From Agelaius tricolor (taxonomy: Eukaryota; Chordata; Aves; Passeriformes; Icteridae), in contig JALJCS010000004.1 in the NCBI GenBank assembly GCA_023055355.1, forward strand, positions 19,246,244 through 19,310,243: DNA of 64,000 nt, given 5' to 3'. The notes below the pieces were generated by a model that was not told the origin of the DNA, searched no databases, and saw only the letters and a list, made by a program, of their open reading frames with translations. The position numbers were made by a program, and so were the translations under genes. Of this stretch, positions 12,881 through 24,490 are shown piece after piece. Position 1 is the first letter of the stretch. The number at the start of each line of letters is the position of its first letter.

Positions 12881-15800
12881 CAGATATCAAATTCACTCTA
12901 GGATGAAACTTCACTTTCATTCTGCTAGGTAAATTTATTTATTTATTTTCTTTTTCCTCAGCAAATGAGGGTAGGGAGAGTGACAAAAGAATACAGTAGT
13001 GTTGGTAATAAAAGAAGAAATCTTAAAGTTATCCCTAGTTCTTTTTACAGATTTTTGGACAGTGGATGTAAAAAGCTACAGTGCTTTGTGGGATCATTTG
13101 TTAGGCTAGTCCTTTTTGTTGTTGAATCCCCAGTCAAAATGTTTTCATATTTGTTGAGTTCAGTGGTGTGGTTTCTTTGCCATATGGGTCTATGTTCTGA
13201 CTGGACTGTGTGCAGACTACATATTCATGGTGACATTTCTCTCTCAAGCATTAAAACAAAGGTAATCTGTTACTAGCAGAACTTCCTAACAGTAACACTA
13301 AAAGCTAGAATGTTTTAAGATAAATACTAAAGCAAAAAAAAAGAATTAGATACTTAATAATTTTAAATTATCTAATCTTGTAGTCTCACCTACTGAATTA
13401 AAATATTGTTCCTAATAATTAGAAGCAAATGGCTAAATTTTAGTATTCAGTAACCTAGAAAAAGAAGCCTACATCAAAAATGTGGGGAATGAAAATCCTG
13501 TGTACTTCATCATGAATAGAGTCCAGATTGTTGCTCATGCTGGGAAATTTTACATCATCCTATATTAAGCATCTATACCTGTCTTGAAAAGGCTCTCACG
13601 TTATGTGGAATGAACAGCAACAGCAAAACCCTACAGGAAACATATACAGTGGAGTGAGGAAGCAGCCAACAAAATTAATTAGGAAAGCTGGTATCTGATA
13701 ATGAAATCTTCCCTTGGTAAAAGTTTAGTAGTATTTGCTGCTGGAGCTATTTCCAGGCTTCACAGGGAGATATAAATAATAAGGCCCAGGATGACAGTAA
13801 AACAAGGGATTTCTTAGCTGCTGGTAACTTTAGGAAATGCTGCTGACAACATGCATACTGTTCTTACAGTGCTTTACAGCAATAGCTGGTAACAAAAGTG
13901 ATCAGTTCATGATAAATTTAAAATTAATAAATCAGCTGTTAAAAAATGCTACTTTATACAAAATATACTAACCAGACAATAACTGTAAAGTACATTAACT
14001 ATTATTGTACATGAACAATTACTACTGTGTGCACATAAGCAATCATCTGTGCAAACAATAGAGTATCACATCTCAATAACACCTTTATTGATAAAAAATA
14101 GTTTAAAGAAACTCCTGACAAAGAAAAATGTGTGGCAGTCTTAATCTATTTATAAGGGTAGAACTTGCAATTACAGGGGAGGATGGTGATATGGCCTTTC
14201 ATTATCAGTTCCAAGTACTTCTCACAAACAAAACTTTCCAATAACTAAAAACTATTTTCAATAGTTATTGAAATTATTGAAATAGTTATTGAATAAGTTA
14301 TTCAAATTATTCACAATATCTTTTATATCACATTGCTATTGGTGGTTGGTTTATGAAAAATACTTGCCAAAATACAACTACCATTTTTTAGAAAAAAGTT
14401 AAAGCCTTCTTCGAAAACTCAACAGGCTTCTTATGTTAGAATGTCTTTCAGACAGCCTTTGTGCTAGACAGGTCTATATCCCCTTTTCCCTTGAAAATTT
14501 ATTAGCAGAATTTATTCCCATCAATTTAGAAGTGAATTTCCCAGAGGCTTAACAGAGATCCAGCAAATAAGATTCCATCTGCAACAAGCATGATCCAAAC
14601 TGTGCGAATTCATGACTTGTTGTCCAGCCTCATGAGCTAAGAAAAAATGGGCTGGTCAGTTGTCTCACCTGAAGTTCAAACCCTACAGAAATATTTGATT
14701 AATTGAATGGGAGGAGTAGGTAGAGAGGCCTACAATTGTAACAGGCTAAAGCAATTAGTCTGTCTAGTAACAGAAAAGAGAAGAAACTTAAGTCTGGCAT
14801 GCATATGCCAGTTCTAGACTGGGAAAGGAAATCTGATCTGAGATACCAGGAAAGACACAAGGGAGAAAGCTACAATCATTCCAGCTGTTGGCTAAGTGCT
14901 GGTTAATGGCCCTGATCATCCAAACTGACTAAAATGTATAAAATTATAATCTTAGGGATAAATATGTTTGAAGTAATAGACTCTGAAAATTGATTCAAGA
15001 AATGTTTGGGACAATACAAGGAGCTTAATGTCTAATGCATTACCTTCTAAAAGCCTTGTAAAAAGACATAACTTAGGTAAAAATGGTACCTAGGTTATAC
15101 AAGATGCACAACCTATACCAGGCTCTACTGAAAAGAATGTTTTAAAAATGTGTTGTTTTTTATTTTCTCTCAGGCTGTGCTTTTCTGGTCACATTAACAC
15201 GTAATTAAAGGGTCACAGCTAAAGAGGTATTGCACTAAAGGGGAAGTCAACATGTGCCTCGAATATCCAAGACAGCCAGGTGTTGACAGATTCGTTAGAA
15301 TATCTTCCCTTAGAATCCCTCAGAATCAGAATTCTCTCTCTTAAAGATCAAGAGAACATTGTGGGGTTTTTTTAAGGCAGAGGCACCTCTAGACATCCAC
15401 TGAAGAAGAGAACAGATGATAATTGATGTGTACTGGAGAGCATGATGTGCCAGCAGAGTGATTTATTAGCAATTAAAACTAAAGCAGAAAAGCATCAACT
15501 TGATTGTTTTCCTACAGAGGTAGAAAGAAAACCCAATAAAACATTAGAAATTGTTACTGCTGATCCCTAGTGGTCTGCAAGAACAAATGGTCATTTTTGT
15601 AAGCTACATTTCAATTTAAATTGAAGGAATACAGGAAAATATACAGTGGTTATATAACTGAGCAAATGCTGATCATTTAAAGCCTTTATTTAATTGCTGA
15701 AGAGCCCAGCTTGTGATGGGACTTAGAATAACCTTTTCTTTGTTCCTTTAAAAAAGGCTGAAAAAGTAGTAGCAGGCTTATAATGAAAACAACTCCAACC

Positions 15801-16440
15801 CAAACTACAAGGAGATGCTGCAAAAGCTCACTAGTCTTTACAACAACAACAAAAAATTATTAATTTTTTTTCCAAAGGAAAAAAAACTTACATTTTTTTA
15901 GCAATGACAGCTTTCAGGTGCAGAATGCGAATGTCTAAATAGTGACACACAAAGCTCCCAGCTTCCTTAAACCATGAAATTGATCTTAATTACACAGATG
16001 TTTTAACTAGAAAGTAACAATGAAATTATTTATATCAGTACTAGCCACTTTCTCCCACTTCACCTCAATAAGGCCCCAGACAATTCACTGAAAGGGATTT
16101 ACAGTGGTCCATGTAGTCTGGGTTAGATACACAGGGACAATACAATATTCTCCAGAGGTCTAAGCAAGCCAAAAGTATACTGGCAAGCTATAGAAAATCA
16201 GGGAACTTTGGTAAAAGGTTTAGTACAATATTCAAGCAACATAAGCACTTCTCACAGTATTAATCTGGACAATTCAACTCAGAAAACTTCAAACCTACAT
16301 GATCTTACTCAAAGTGTTCCAAGAAGAGGGAATTAGAAGAAGAAAGAAAAACAGAAAACACAAAGAAAAACACATATATCGCTACCAACTCCTGGGTTCC
16401 AGAAGGCCTGAGACCAAGGTAGGATCAAGACATATGGGAC
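12881..16440. other. Gene-free AT-rich unique sequence
   Basis: Nothing recognisable. The longest open frame is 103 codons (12965-13276, plus); its product has several cysteines and hydrophobic stretches but no domain I recognise, and it begins right beside the microsatellite. Short A/T runs occur at 15840-15900. Confidence 0.55.
14256..14312. repeat. Short AT-rich repeat with palindromic core
   Basis: The motif TTATTGAA and close variants recur four times in about 55 bases. At 14288-14304 the last copy meets its own complement, giving a near-perfect 17-base palindrome with a single central mismatch. It is most likely local slippage. Confidence 0.5.
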
Positions 16441-16800
16441 TCATGTTCAGCCTTTAAAATCCCTGGGCCTTTGCAGGCCCTCCCCCCAGGTGACACTTTT
16501 GGTCATTTGGCCACTGAGGAGCTGGGTTAGGAGGGAGTGGAGCCCTGCCTCTGGAGTGCCATGGCTGGCGGCTCTGCTAGGTTGGATACAGGCCGGGATA
16601 CAGGCCTGGACACAGGCTCTTGGGGGCTGCTGGGGCAAGGACTGGGCCTGACCCACCCCTGCCCGCCCACATGCTCACACTCATCCCAAAAGTCTGGAGA
16701 CATCAATCCCTGCAGGCTCTGGCAACCTCCTCCTTCTACCTTCCTATTTAGTACAGCACCCTTCAGTGGCATGTATTTAGAAGTCAGAGCTGCCTTCCAG
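16440..16800. other. GC-richer island with 12-bp tandem repeat
   Basis: A block of about 360 bp has much higher G+C than its AT-rich flanks. It includes three tandem 12-bp units at 16584-16619 (GGATACAGGCCG and variants). Open frames of 69 to 93 codons appear on both strands over the same bases, as expected from few stop codons in GC-rich DNA and not from coding. The family is not recognised; a fragment of an LTR or another dispersed repeat is possible. Confidence 0.4.
16584..16619. repeat. 12-bp tandem repeat, 3 copies
   Basis: Three adjacent 12-base units, GGATACAGGCCG, GGATACAGGCCT and GGACACAGGCTC, differ from each other at one to three positions. They lie inside the GC-richer island and are too few to call a minisatellite array. 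Confidence 0.8.
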
Positions 16801-17167
16801 TAGGACACAGGTGAACAGAATTACATTGTCAAAGAAACTCTGAAGACACAGGTAGATATTTTGGTGTTCTCCAAACCAAAGAAAAAATTCCATATGAACT
16901 TCATATTGTGGAGGCTGAGGAGCTGTGGTAAGAGTCAACAATGACCTCATATATTCCACTAAACATGACACAATATTATATGCTTTTCTAGACTTCACCA
17001 ACACGATTGCACTAAATTTCTGAGCTAAGGTTCACAGCCCTTGGAGGATGCATGAGATCCTTCTACTGGATCTGCTAGAGTGTTCAGGAAAACAGGGCAA
17101 CATATAAGTCTCTCAAGGTCCAGCACATCTGTAGAAATAGTTACAATTTTAATCACACATGATAAAC

Positions 17168-17192
17168 AAAAAAAAAAAAAAAAAAAAAAAAA
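17168..17192. repeat. Poly(A) tract, 25 bases
   Basis: An uninterrupted run of 25 A is followed by an A/G-rich stretch to about 17215. No retrogene body or target-site duplication is evident on either side, so it is more likely a simple repeat than a retroposon tail. Confidence 0.85.
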
Positions 17193-17329
17193 GAAAGGAG
17201 AAAAAGAAAAATATAGCAACATACCTTGTTAACTTAAAGCTCCCTTCAGGTATGATTGTCTATGAACAAACTGATAGAGGTTAAAATAGATAGCAAGAAA
17301 TGCAGTGCTCACTGTAAAACAGGGACAAT

Positions 17330-18660
17330 GAACAACAGCTAAATTGCTGCCCAAAAAGACAATGCTATTCCCATTTCCTCATCAGGTGCTCCAGGACAGC
17401 CCCACTCTGTGGCTGTCAGCTGTTTGATTACCTCATCTATCTCTAGTTCAGATTTGATGAGCTCATCTATCAGTACACTGCTGCTGGGAAACACTGCTCT
17501 TACCTCTTTGTGTCCTTCCTCCTTTTTTCCTTCAGCCACCTTTTGAACCATCCTTCACATCTTGTAGCAGCCGTAGTGCGTGCTGGATCCTTCGCTGGAA
17601 TCACTGCATCTACCAACCCAACAGTAAAAGTACTGCATGACTGCAGTTGATCTTGGATTCCCAGATCATTTATCACTGGAGTTTAATGGAAATGCATGGT
17701 GAGGAATAGGGAAAATGGATATTGCATTTTTAGTAACAATGGTCTGTTTAACTTACTTTGGATTTACGTAATGATGATTTTAACTGTACATTCCTTATTA
17801 GTGGAAGTGTTTTCTGAAAGTCTGTTTGAGCTGTTGACCTTTGGGATTTTTCTTTCTACTTTAAATGTTTTAGCTGAGTGTTTGAGTCTGAAGTTTGATG
17901 CATGAATGATAACTTTGCCTCTTCTTCCTTGTTTTGTTATGTTGATATTTGTTTCATTTATGACTAATTAAATTATAGAAGCACATGTAGCTTGATGTTT
18001 CCGGCATGGTTTTTACACAGTCATCTATTGGCTGATCTTTTACCACCAATGACAAGGCATGTTCTGCTGTGAATGTTCATTTGCATTGTAGATTAACTCA
18101 GCCTTCATTTTCATTAAACACAAACAACATCCAAATTTTTTAACGTATTTTAGAGATAAAACTTCATGGTTTTGTCAGTTCACAAAGCTTCTTTTCCACT
18201 GTTGTCCTAGACCTACATCTTACTTTCATCAGCTTTCTCATTGTGTTGCACCACATACTCAAGTAAATGCAACCATGTCACGTTATCTTGAAGTCCTTGA
18301 TATTTTCGATAACATACAGCAGAAATCTCTCCAAATTGAAAATCTTACATTATTCCACACTGCTGAATTTGTCTCCTTCTAGAGCTCCTCTACTCACTCT
18401 GTCCTGTTAATTATTGATTGTTATTCCTCTGCTTGCTACTGCACTAGTGATTCTTCAATAGTGTGTTGAAAGAAACATTCAGAAGCCTCATCCTCACAGG
18501 CAGCCAGTAGCAGACTGCCAGCCTGTTATATATTTGTATTCACGTTACCACCTGTTCATAGAACTTTCATATTCATTTACTTTCTTGGACATTATCACTT
18601 CACCCATTCCTGTACCTTCTGTTCTTTCTGTAGTCTGGATATGAACCGTGCATTTCATGC
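17330..18660 (-). pseudogene. Possible decayed coding sequence, unidentified
   Basis: Minus-strand frames here give stretches with a protein-like mix of charged and hydrophobic residues, broken by stops and frame changes. One is open for 70 codons (17339-17551) and contains a Glu/Ile/Leu-rich helix-like segment (SVLIDELIKSELEIDEVIKQL). Another, around 18180-18300, reads WLHLLEYVVQHNEKADESKM before a stop. I considered a pogo/Tigger-like DNA transposon C-terminus because of a weak resemblance, but no catalytic motif is visible. Equally possible are a processed pseudogene or chance. Confidence is low. Confidence 0.18.
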
Positions 18661-21147
18661 AATTACATTTTGCTGTACTGAACACTCCTTGAAAGGCAGA
18701 ACAAGAGGTCACAGAAGAAAGAATTGCTCAGTCCTGTCTCCCTTACAGTCATTATCAGTTTGAGATGTTTCTTCCTTAATGTTTTGGCACTAGAAAAGGC
18801 CAAATAACATAGTTTCTGGAGATATTTGGATTCAGAATATGAGAGTAAAGACACCTTTAGCGTATACAATTGCTTCTAGGCAGCTAAATGAAAATATTTT
18901 AGACCTATGGAATTTGTATAAACTGAAATTCAGAAGCCCCAGAAATCAGTTCTCATGTGAAACAATACAACCAGTGCACATTTTATTTCCTTGTCGTTTT
19001 TAAGTCTTTCCCATATTTTAATGATTTATACACTTTATTCAGCATAATCAATAAAAAAAAAAATCTCACCTTAAATCCGTATAAAATTTTGCTGCTATAG
19101 CAGTTACTGACTGTACTATGTAGACAGTCAGTGGAAGAGCTCACCAGAAGATTGGAGGGAAAATAGTCTGTTTTCTCTTGATATCAGTTAAATATAATGA
19201 TTAGTGTTAGCAGCTCTTATATGAGGCACATAGTTCAGATAAGCATAATCAATGCCTTCATAAAGAAAAGTATTTCAACCTGTGGTAGCAATGCACCTTC
19301 AGCAGGTTTTGGGTGAAATAATATTTAAAGTTTTGTATCAGCCTTGCTTTATTTTCATTTTAATTTGTCCCACATATCCACTCTAAAAGTTTAATAACTT
19401 TAAAATACTTATCTGAGAATTAAAGAAAAACAAAGAATTATATGGGGTTTATTCTCAGATCTAGAACTGAAGAGCTCAGATTCACTTATGAGGTGTCCCA
19501 AATCTTGTGTGCTTTAAAGAAATCACTTGATCTGTGTATGCAATGTTCCACTTTAGATTATGCAGCTTTCAATCCACTAATATTGTGGGATGGTGTGTTG
19601 CAGACATCTTTTGTGAAAATCCTTTCTTAGGATTTTTCCTTCTGGGAAGCTGTAGTTTCAGCAACAAATGTAAACAATGGTTATCTGCTGCTGTGGAATG
19701 CAACAGGTCCGTCTGTGATTGGGCCATCTTGAATGTTTACAATTAATGGCCAACCACAGACCAGACAGCTTGGACTCTCTGTCCGAGACACAGATCTTTG
19801 TTATTCATTCTTTTCTGTTCTTAGCTTAGCTTAGTTAGCTTCTAAAAAACCTGTCCTTCTTTTTCTTTTTAGTATAGTGATAATGTAATATATACATATA
19901 TATATATCATAAAATAATAAATCAAGCCTTCTGATCATGGAGTCAACATTCTTGTCTCTTGCCTCATCCAAGAACCCCTGTGAACACGGTGAACTTCATT
20001 GTCTCATCTAAATACAAACAATAATAAGCAAATACACATAATGAACAAAAATATTTTTGGTGTAAGAACTTCTACTGATCTGTAAGGAATGGACAGCAAA
20101 AATTAGCCAGCATAAATCCACAACACTGGTGAATTTAGAAGAATTTGTAATGTCTAATATGCAGGTTATAAGACACTTTGGAGATGAAATTGTGTATTTT
20201 ATGTAAACCTAATTCCCTTTTAATAATGAATACAAGACTCACTGCCTCAGAAGGGTGACAAGAAATTATGTCCCACATGCAGAACAATTTTATCTCAACT
20301 CGAACAAGAAAACATCACATTATATATAGGGCTGTATCTCCAATTTATTTTAAATTCTTTCCTCTTGCTCAAGTAACAGGATTCCTCTGACCTGTACATA
20401 ACAGACAGAGATAATTTTACACAATAGTTTTGGGTAGTGCCACAGAGAGAAGCAAAGAAAATAACACAAAAATGAATAGTAACCTTTTCTCCAAGAAAGA
20501 AACTGGGAAGAAAAAAAAAGAGGATTATTTTCCTCACTTGGGAGGGGAAAGAAGGATAGGAAAGCTCAGTTAGCAAGTATACAGTATACTTAATTTGCTA
20601 ATAAATTTTCTCTTGGGAAAGGAGGTTTCACCTAACTATTGTGTTAATGGAGGTGGGGTATGAATTTCTGTGAAATGTTCTTGAACAGTTACAGTTTTAT
20701 CTACTATCACAGAGAGTTCTATCTACCAGCTTCATTTTTCCAGTTTAATTTCTGGCACAAAAGAATGTTTTAAAAAGTACTTACCCATTTAACTTTAACT
20801 ACAAACTCTTTGATTTAAATATTTAATTGTGTGGTATGGAACCCCAGAAGACTGGGATAAAAAAGCAGCATCAGCCTTCAGGGTAAGATCCTGTATATTT
20901 ATATACAATATGTGTTTTGGCTTATGACTGGAGATGACAGCAAACATCAGCTCAGAAAAATCTATGGAATGACCCACAAGGAGATTTAATCTCCAGTTTT
21001 TGGAAGAATAAGCCCCTAGTTTATCCACAAATAATTTGTATCTATTCATTTGGTAATTCACAAGTAGTTCAAAAGTGTTTTGTTTACTGCTAGCTTATTT
21101 TATCCCTTATTTTTATCCACCTTGTGTTTTCTTTCAATGAAAACCTG

Positions 21148-21720
21148 CAGGAAGGCTCTGCAGAGGCATCTGGACAGGCTGGATCAATAGGATGAGAACA
21201 GCTGCATGAAGTTCAAACAAGGAGGAGCGTTGGGTCCTACACTTGGAATACCACAACCCCAGGCATTGCTGCAGGCTTGGGAAAGCGTGTCTGTTTCTGC
21301 TCAGCAGAAAGGGATTTGGAGTGCTAGCTCACAGATGGCTGGATATGAGCCAGCAATGTGTCCGGGTGGCCAAGAAGGCCCAAGAAGGCATCGTGGCCTT
21401 TATCAGCAATAGTGTGTCCATCAGGGCAGTGATTGGGGCTGTTTAGGCTGCACCTCAAATCCTGTTTGTAAACCCTCATTGCAAATCAGTTTTGGGCTCC
21501 TCATTGCTCTCTGCAGCTACCTGAAAGGAGGTTGTAGGAAGGTGGGAGTCAGTCTCTTCTGCCATGTCTCAAGTGAAAGGGCAAAAAGAAATGGCCTTAA
21601 GATGTGCAATGAGAGGTTTAGATTAGTTATTAGGGAAAAAAAAATATTCACAAAAAGACATTGGGTACTGGAATAGGTTGCCCAGGGCAGAGGTGTAGGG
21701 TCTCTGGAATTGCTCTAGAG
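21148..21720 (+). mobile_element. CR1 LINE, ORF2 3' part, internally deleted
   Basis: CR1 is the dominant bird non-LTR retrotransposon; its ORF2 encodes an endonuclease and reverse transcriptase. This copy matches the C-terminal part of ORF2 on the plus strand: a 'ctctgcagaggcatctggacaggctgg' region at 21156, a 'gagccagcaatgtgtccgggtggccaagaaggcc' region at 21348, and a 'ctgaaaggaggttgtaggaaggtgggagt' region at 21520. About 200 bp of the family sequence between 21470 and 21510 is missing. The copy loses CR1 identity shortly after 'ggttgcccagggcagagg' near 21700, before any 3' octamer repeat. Stops and frameshifts show it is dead. Confidence 0.85.
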
Positions 21721-22465
21721 GCAATTGAGGAATTGTTGAGGAATTCATCCAGCACAGGTGGCTGGGTGAGCAGCTGCAGTGCCAGCTGCAGGTTGAGCCC
21801 TGGGTGGCAGGACCCCCAGGCAGGAGGCCATGAACTGGCACCAGCCCTTTGCATAACAAAGGACACGGGGACCTGTGGTGCTGTCTAGGTGACAGAACAC
21901 TCAGACACACAGCAAGAGCCAAGGACTACAGACTTTCATATGCTTAGACTGTGAGGGTATAAAAGAACAGGATTTCCTTTGTTCCTTTTTTGTATTAATG
22001 ATTTCACAAAGCATGAAGAAGAATTCTAAAATTTTGTTGAGAAACATGAGCAACTGAAATTCTCTGTCAATTACTCTCCTTTTCTGCATCTAAGAAGGTT
22101 CTTTAACATTAAAGTGATATCTTTAAGTTAGTTTCCTAGCTTATGCTTTAGGATTTCTGAGTTTTAAAAGTTATGTATTGTTAAAATTAAAAAAAAATAT
22201 GAGTGAGTAGGAAAAAAGATATTAATTACAGGTTGAACATTCATACAACCAGATAAAGATAATATTTAGCATTATTAGTTCAGAGTAAACCTAAGAAGAA
22301 AAAATAATTTTCTGTAAAGTTAAGTAAGCTTTAAGCATAACAATAAATAAATGAATAAATAAATAAATAAATAAATAAATAAAGTAAAATCTTTACTGTC
22401 AAATTTGAAAGCATGAATTTCATATGAACAATTTACAGAGCATCTTGAGATAAAGTGACAAGACA
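21721..22465. other. Non-CR1 GC-rich tail, then AT-rich unique DNA
   Basis: Bases 21721-21895 are GC-rich but do not resemble the CR1 3' UTR expected after the preceding element. The rest is AT-rich, with no gene and an AATA tract at 22342-22383. Confidence 0.45.
22342..22383. repeat. (AATA)n microsatellite
   Basis: About ten copies of AATA with one interruption (a G replacing A near 22353). Confidence 0.92.
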
Positions 22466-22469
22466 AGTA

Positions 22470-22580
22470 ACCAGTATGATTCTTGGGGCTGTCCTGTGAC
22501 TGACCAGGAGCTGTACTTTGATAGTCCCTGATGGCCCCTTCCAGCTTTGGCTAGTCAAAGGATCTATGATCTGATCTCTG
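22470..22580 (+). mobile_element. CR1 3' UTR fragment
   Basis: The stretch follows the order of a CR1 3' end on the plus strand: a 'gctgtcctgtgactgaccaggagctg' block, then 'ctgatggccccttccagc', then a poor ATTCTATG-like ending ('atctatgatctgat') near 22562-22577. It is short, heavily mutated and 5'-truncated, as most CR1 copies are. Confidence 0.7.
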
Positions 22581-24181
22581 CCTATGTAGTCAATTGCCTT
22601 ATGTGCACATCAACATAATTTTGTGCACAAAAAACAATGATTTTTCTTCTTCCTTGCAGCAATTTGCACTTTATAAAAATGAAGCCTAAGGAAAGCATTC
22701 TTATAGATTGTAAAGAACAAGAGAAATTACTAACATTACTCATTGAAAAAATTAAATGTCTGAAAATTGAGGAAAATATATCCAGTCTCCTAATATTTTC
22801 TATTTCATTTTTGAAGTGGAGGATATTTTCTCGCAGTAAATGTCAGTGCAAGTTTTGAGAAAATATTTCATGTAATTATTTGGACTTTTTAATTAAGTCT
22901 GATTTACTTACAGACATTTTTCCACTCAAACGGACAAGCAAGATGTTGCTAGCTAAAATATATTTCGAACCAATGGATTTAAAGCAAATGCTGTAGATGA
23001 TTGATTTAGAACAATCCCTATCTGAAAGCAAAAATATGTGTGATCTTTCAAATCAAATAGGCTTAAGTTTCATATATCTAAAAAGTTCCAAAGGAATTGT
23101 TTACAAGAGTTTTTTACAGAAATTACATTGGAGAAGAAAGCAGAATAATATCATTAGAACAATATTTTTGGAAACAAAACTTGCAAAGAAAATAAGGCAA
23201 GACATTCAGTATGAATATTTCATTACATTCAACAGAAAATTCAGTGTTAAAATAAACTGAAACATCAAGATTTTCAGTATTTTCAGGAGGCTGAGTGGAA
23301 CATGTCCTTTTTGTTTGTGAAAGTTTACAATCAAACAAAGAATATCCATGTACACACAAAGATCCTACCAAAGCCCCAGCCTGGAAAGCTTAAGATCAGC
23401 TTCAGCTACACTCTGTAAGAATTCACATTTCACAGACATTTTCTTGCCTAAATGTCAGCGGTATGCACACTTATTAAACAAACTGTCAACAACTGAAAAG
23501 GGTTTGCTCTCGTTGAATGTCATCTGCAAGTTGTTAGGAGTCTAATCTCACCATCTGACAAATGCTAATGGTTTAGCAAGGCAGCAGATTCGTTCAAAAA
23601 AGAAATGTTGCTCATGAACAGAGAAAGCACAAATGACACCTTACAGTAATAACTGTTAATATGACTTGCTTATGCAACAGCAATTTCAATCAGTCTTTAT
23701 AAATCTGCGTCTGATGCAGACATTTACATTTCCGTTATTTTGCACATCCACCTGTATGAAGATTCTTCAATCATTCATATTCATGTACACTGAAGAAATA
23801 AAGCTTAAAAAAAACCAACAAAAAAAATTATAGTTCCTGAGCTGGAGAAATTAAATCAGTGGGTTTGCTTTTCAACTTTATTTCACATCTTCAGGCAAAC
23901 AGAAATAAATGACGATTGCTGTCCACTGAAGGGTGAAGAAGGCAAAAGCACAGCTTTTCACAGCTCCTATTAAATTCAATGTAAATCCCTTGTTATTTTT
24001 CTGAGGAAGTCTTGGTAGTTCTCTAACACCCTGGTTCTTTACTTTCCTTCTTCACAGAAGTTTTTTTAAATGAAGGGCTATTTCTTACAAATCTTATGGA
24101 TAAAACAAACTTGAATGGATTATTATTATTGGAAGAGAGACCCATTACCTGGGGAAGGGATGAAATGGAAGAAAAGGTTAT
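22581..24181. other. Gene-free AT-rich sequence
   Basis: Nothing recognisable. The longest open frame is 87 codons (22997-23260, plus), Lys- and Ile-rich as expected for random AT-rich DNA. Confidence 0.55.
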
Positions 24182-24490
24182 TAGAATCATAAAATAATAA
24201 AATGTTTTTGTTGGAAGGAGCCTTCAAAGATAATCTAGTTCCAAGTCACCTGTCATGGGCAGGGATCTCTTTCACTAGATCAGGTTGCTCAAAGCCCCAT
24301 CAAACCTCACCTGAAACATTTCCAGGAACTGGACATCCACAGCTATATTGGACAACTTGTTCCAGTATCTTACAACCTTACCAGCAGAGAATTTCTTCCT
24401 TCAAGTTAAAAATTGTTAGCCCCTTTTCCTATCACTAGTGTTCCTGATAAAAATTCTTCCCCATCTTTCCAGTATGTCCCTTTTGAGTTT
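24182..24490 (-). mobile_element. CR1 3' fragment, old
   Basis: On the minus strand this is a CR1 3' end. The terminal 'tagaatcataaaataataaaatg' is a decayed complement of the ATTCTATG repeat. It is followed by 'ttggaaggagccttcaaagat', 'aggttgctcaaagcccc', 'ggaactggacatccaca' and 'gagaatttcttcct', each in the CR1 order. It fades out near 24490 within the former ORF2 end. Divergence is high. Confidence 0.85.

Larger units (their letters stand above)
16805..21147. other. Gene-free sequence; possible old pseudogene within
   Basis: No intact gene. The longest open frame is 93 codons (20295-20576, minus). The part at 17330-18660 reads as protein-like pieces on the minus strand and is listed separately. 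A TATATA-rich patch occurs at 19889-19911. Confidence 0.5.

Noticed and set aside
17168..17192. Poly(A) tail of a processed pseudogene
   Set aside because: No gene-like body ends at the tract on the plus strand and no flanking duplication is visible.
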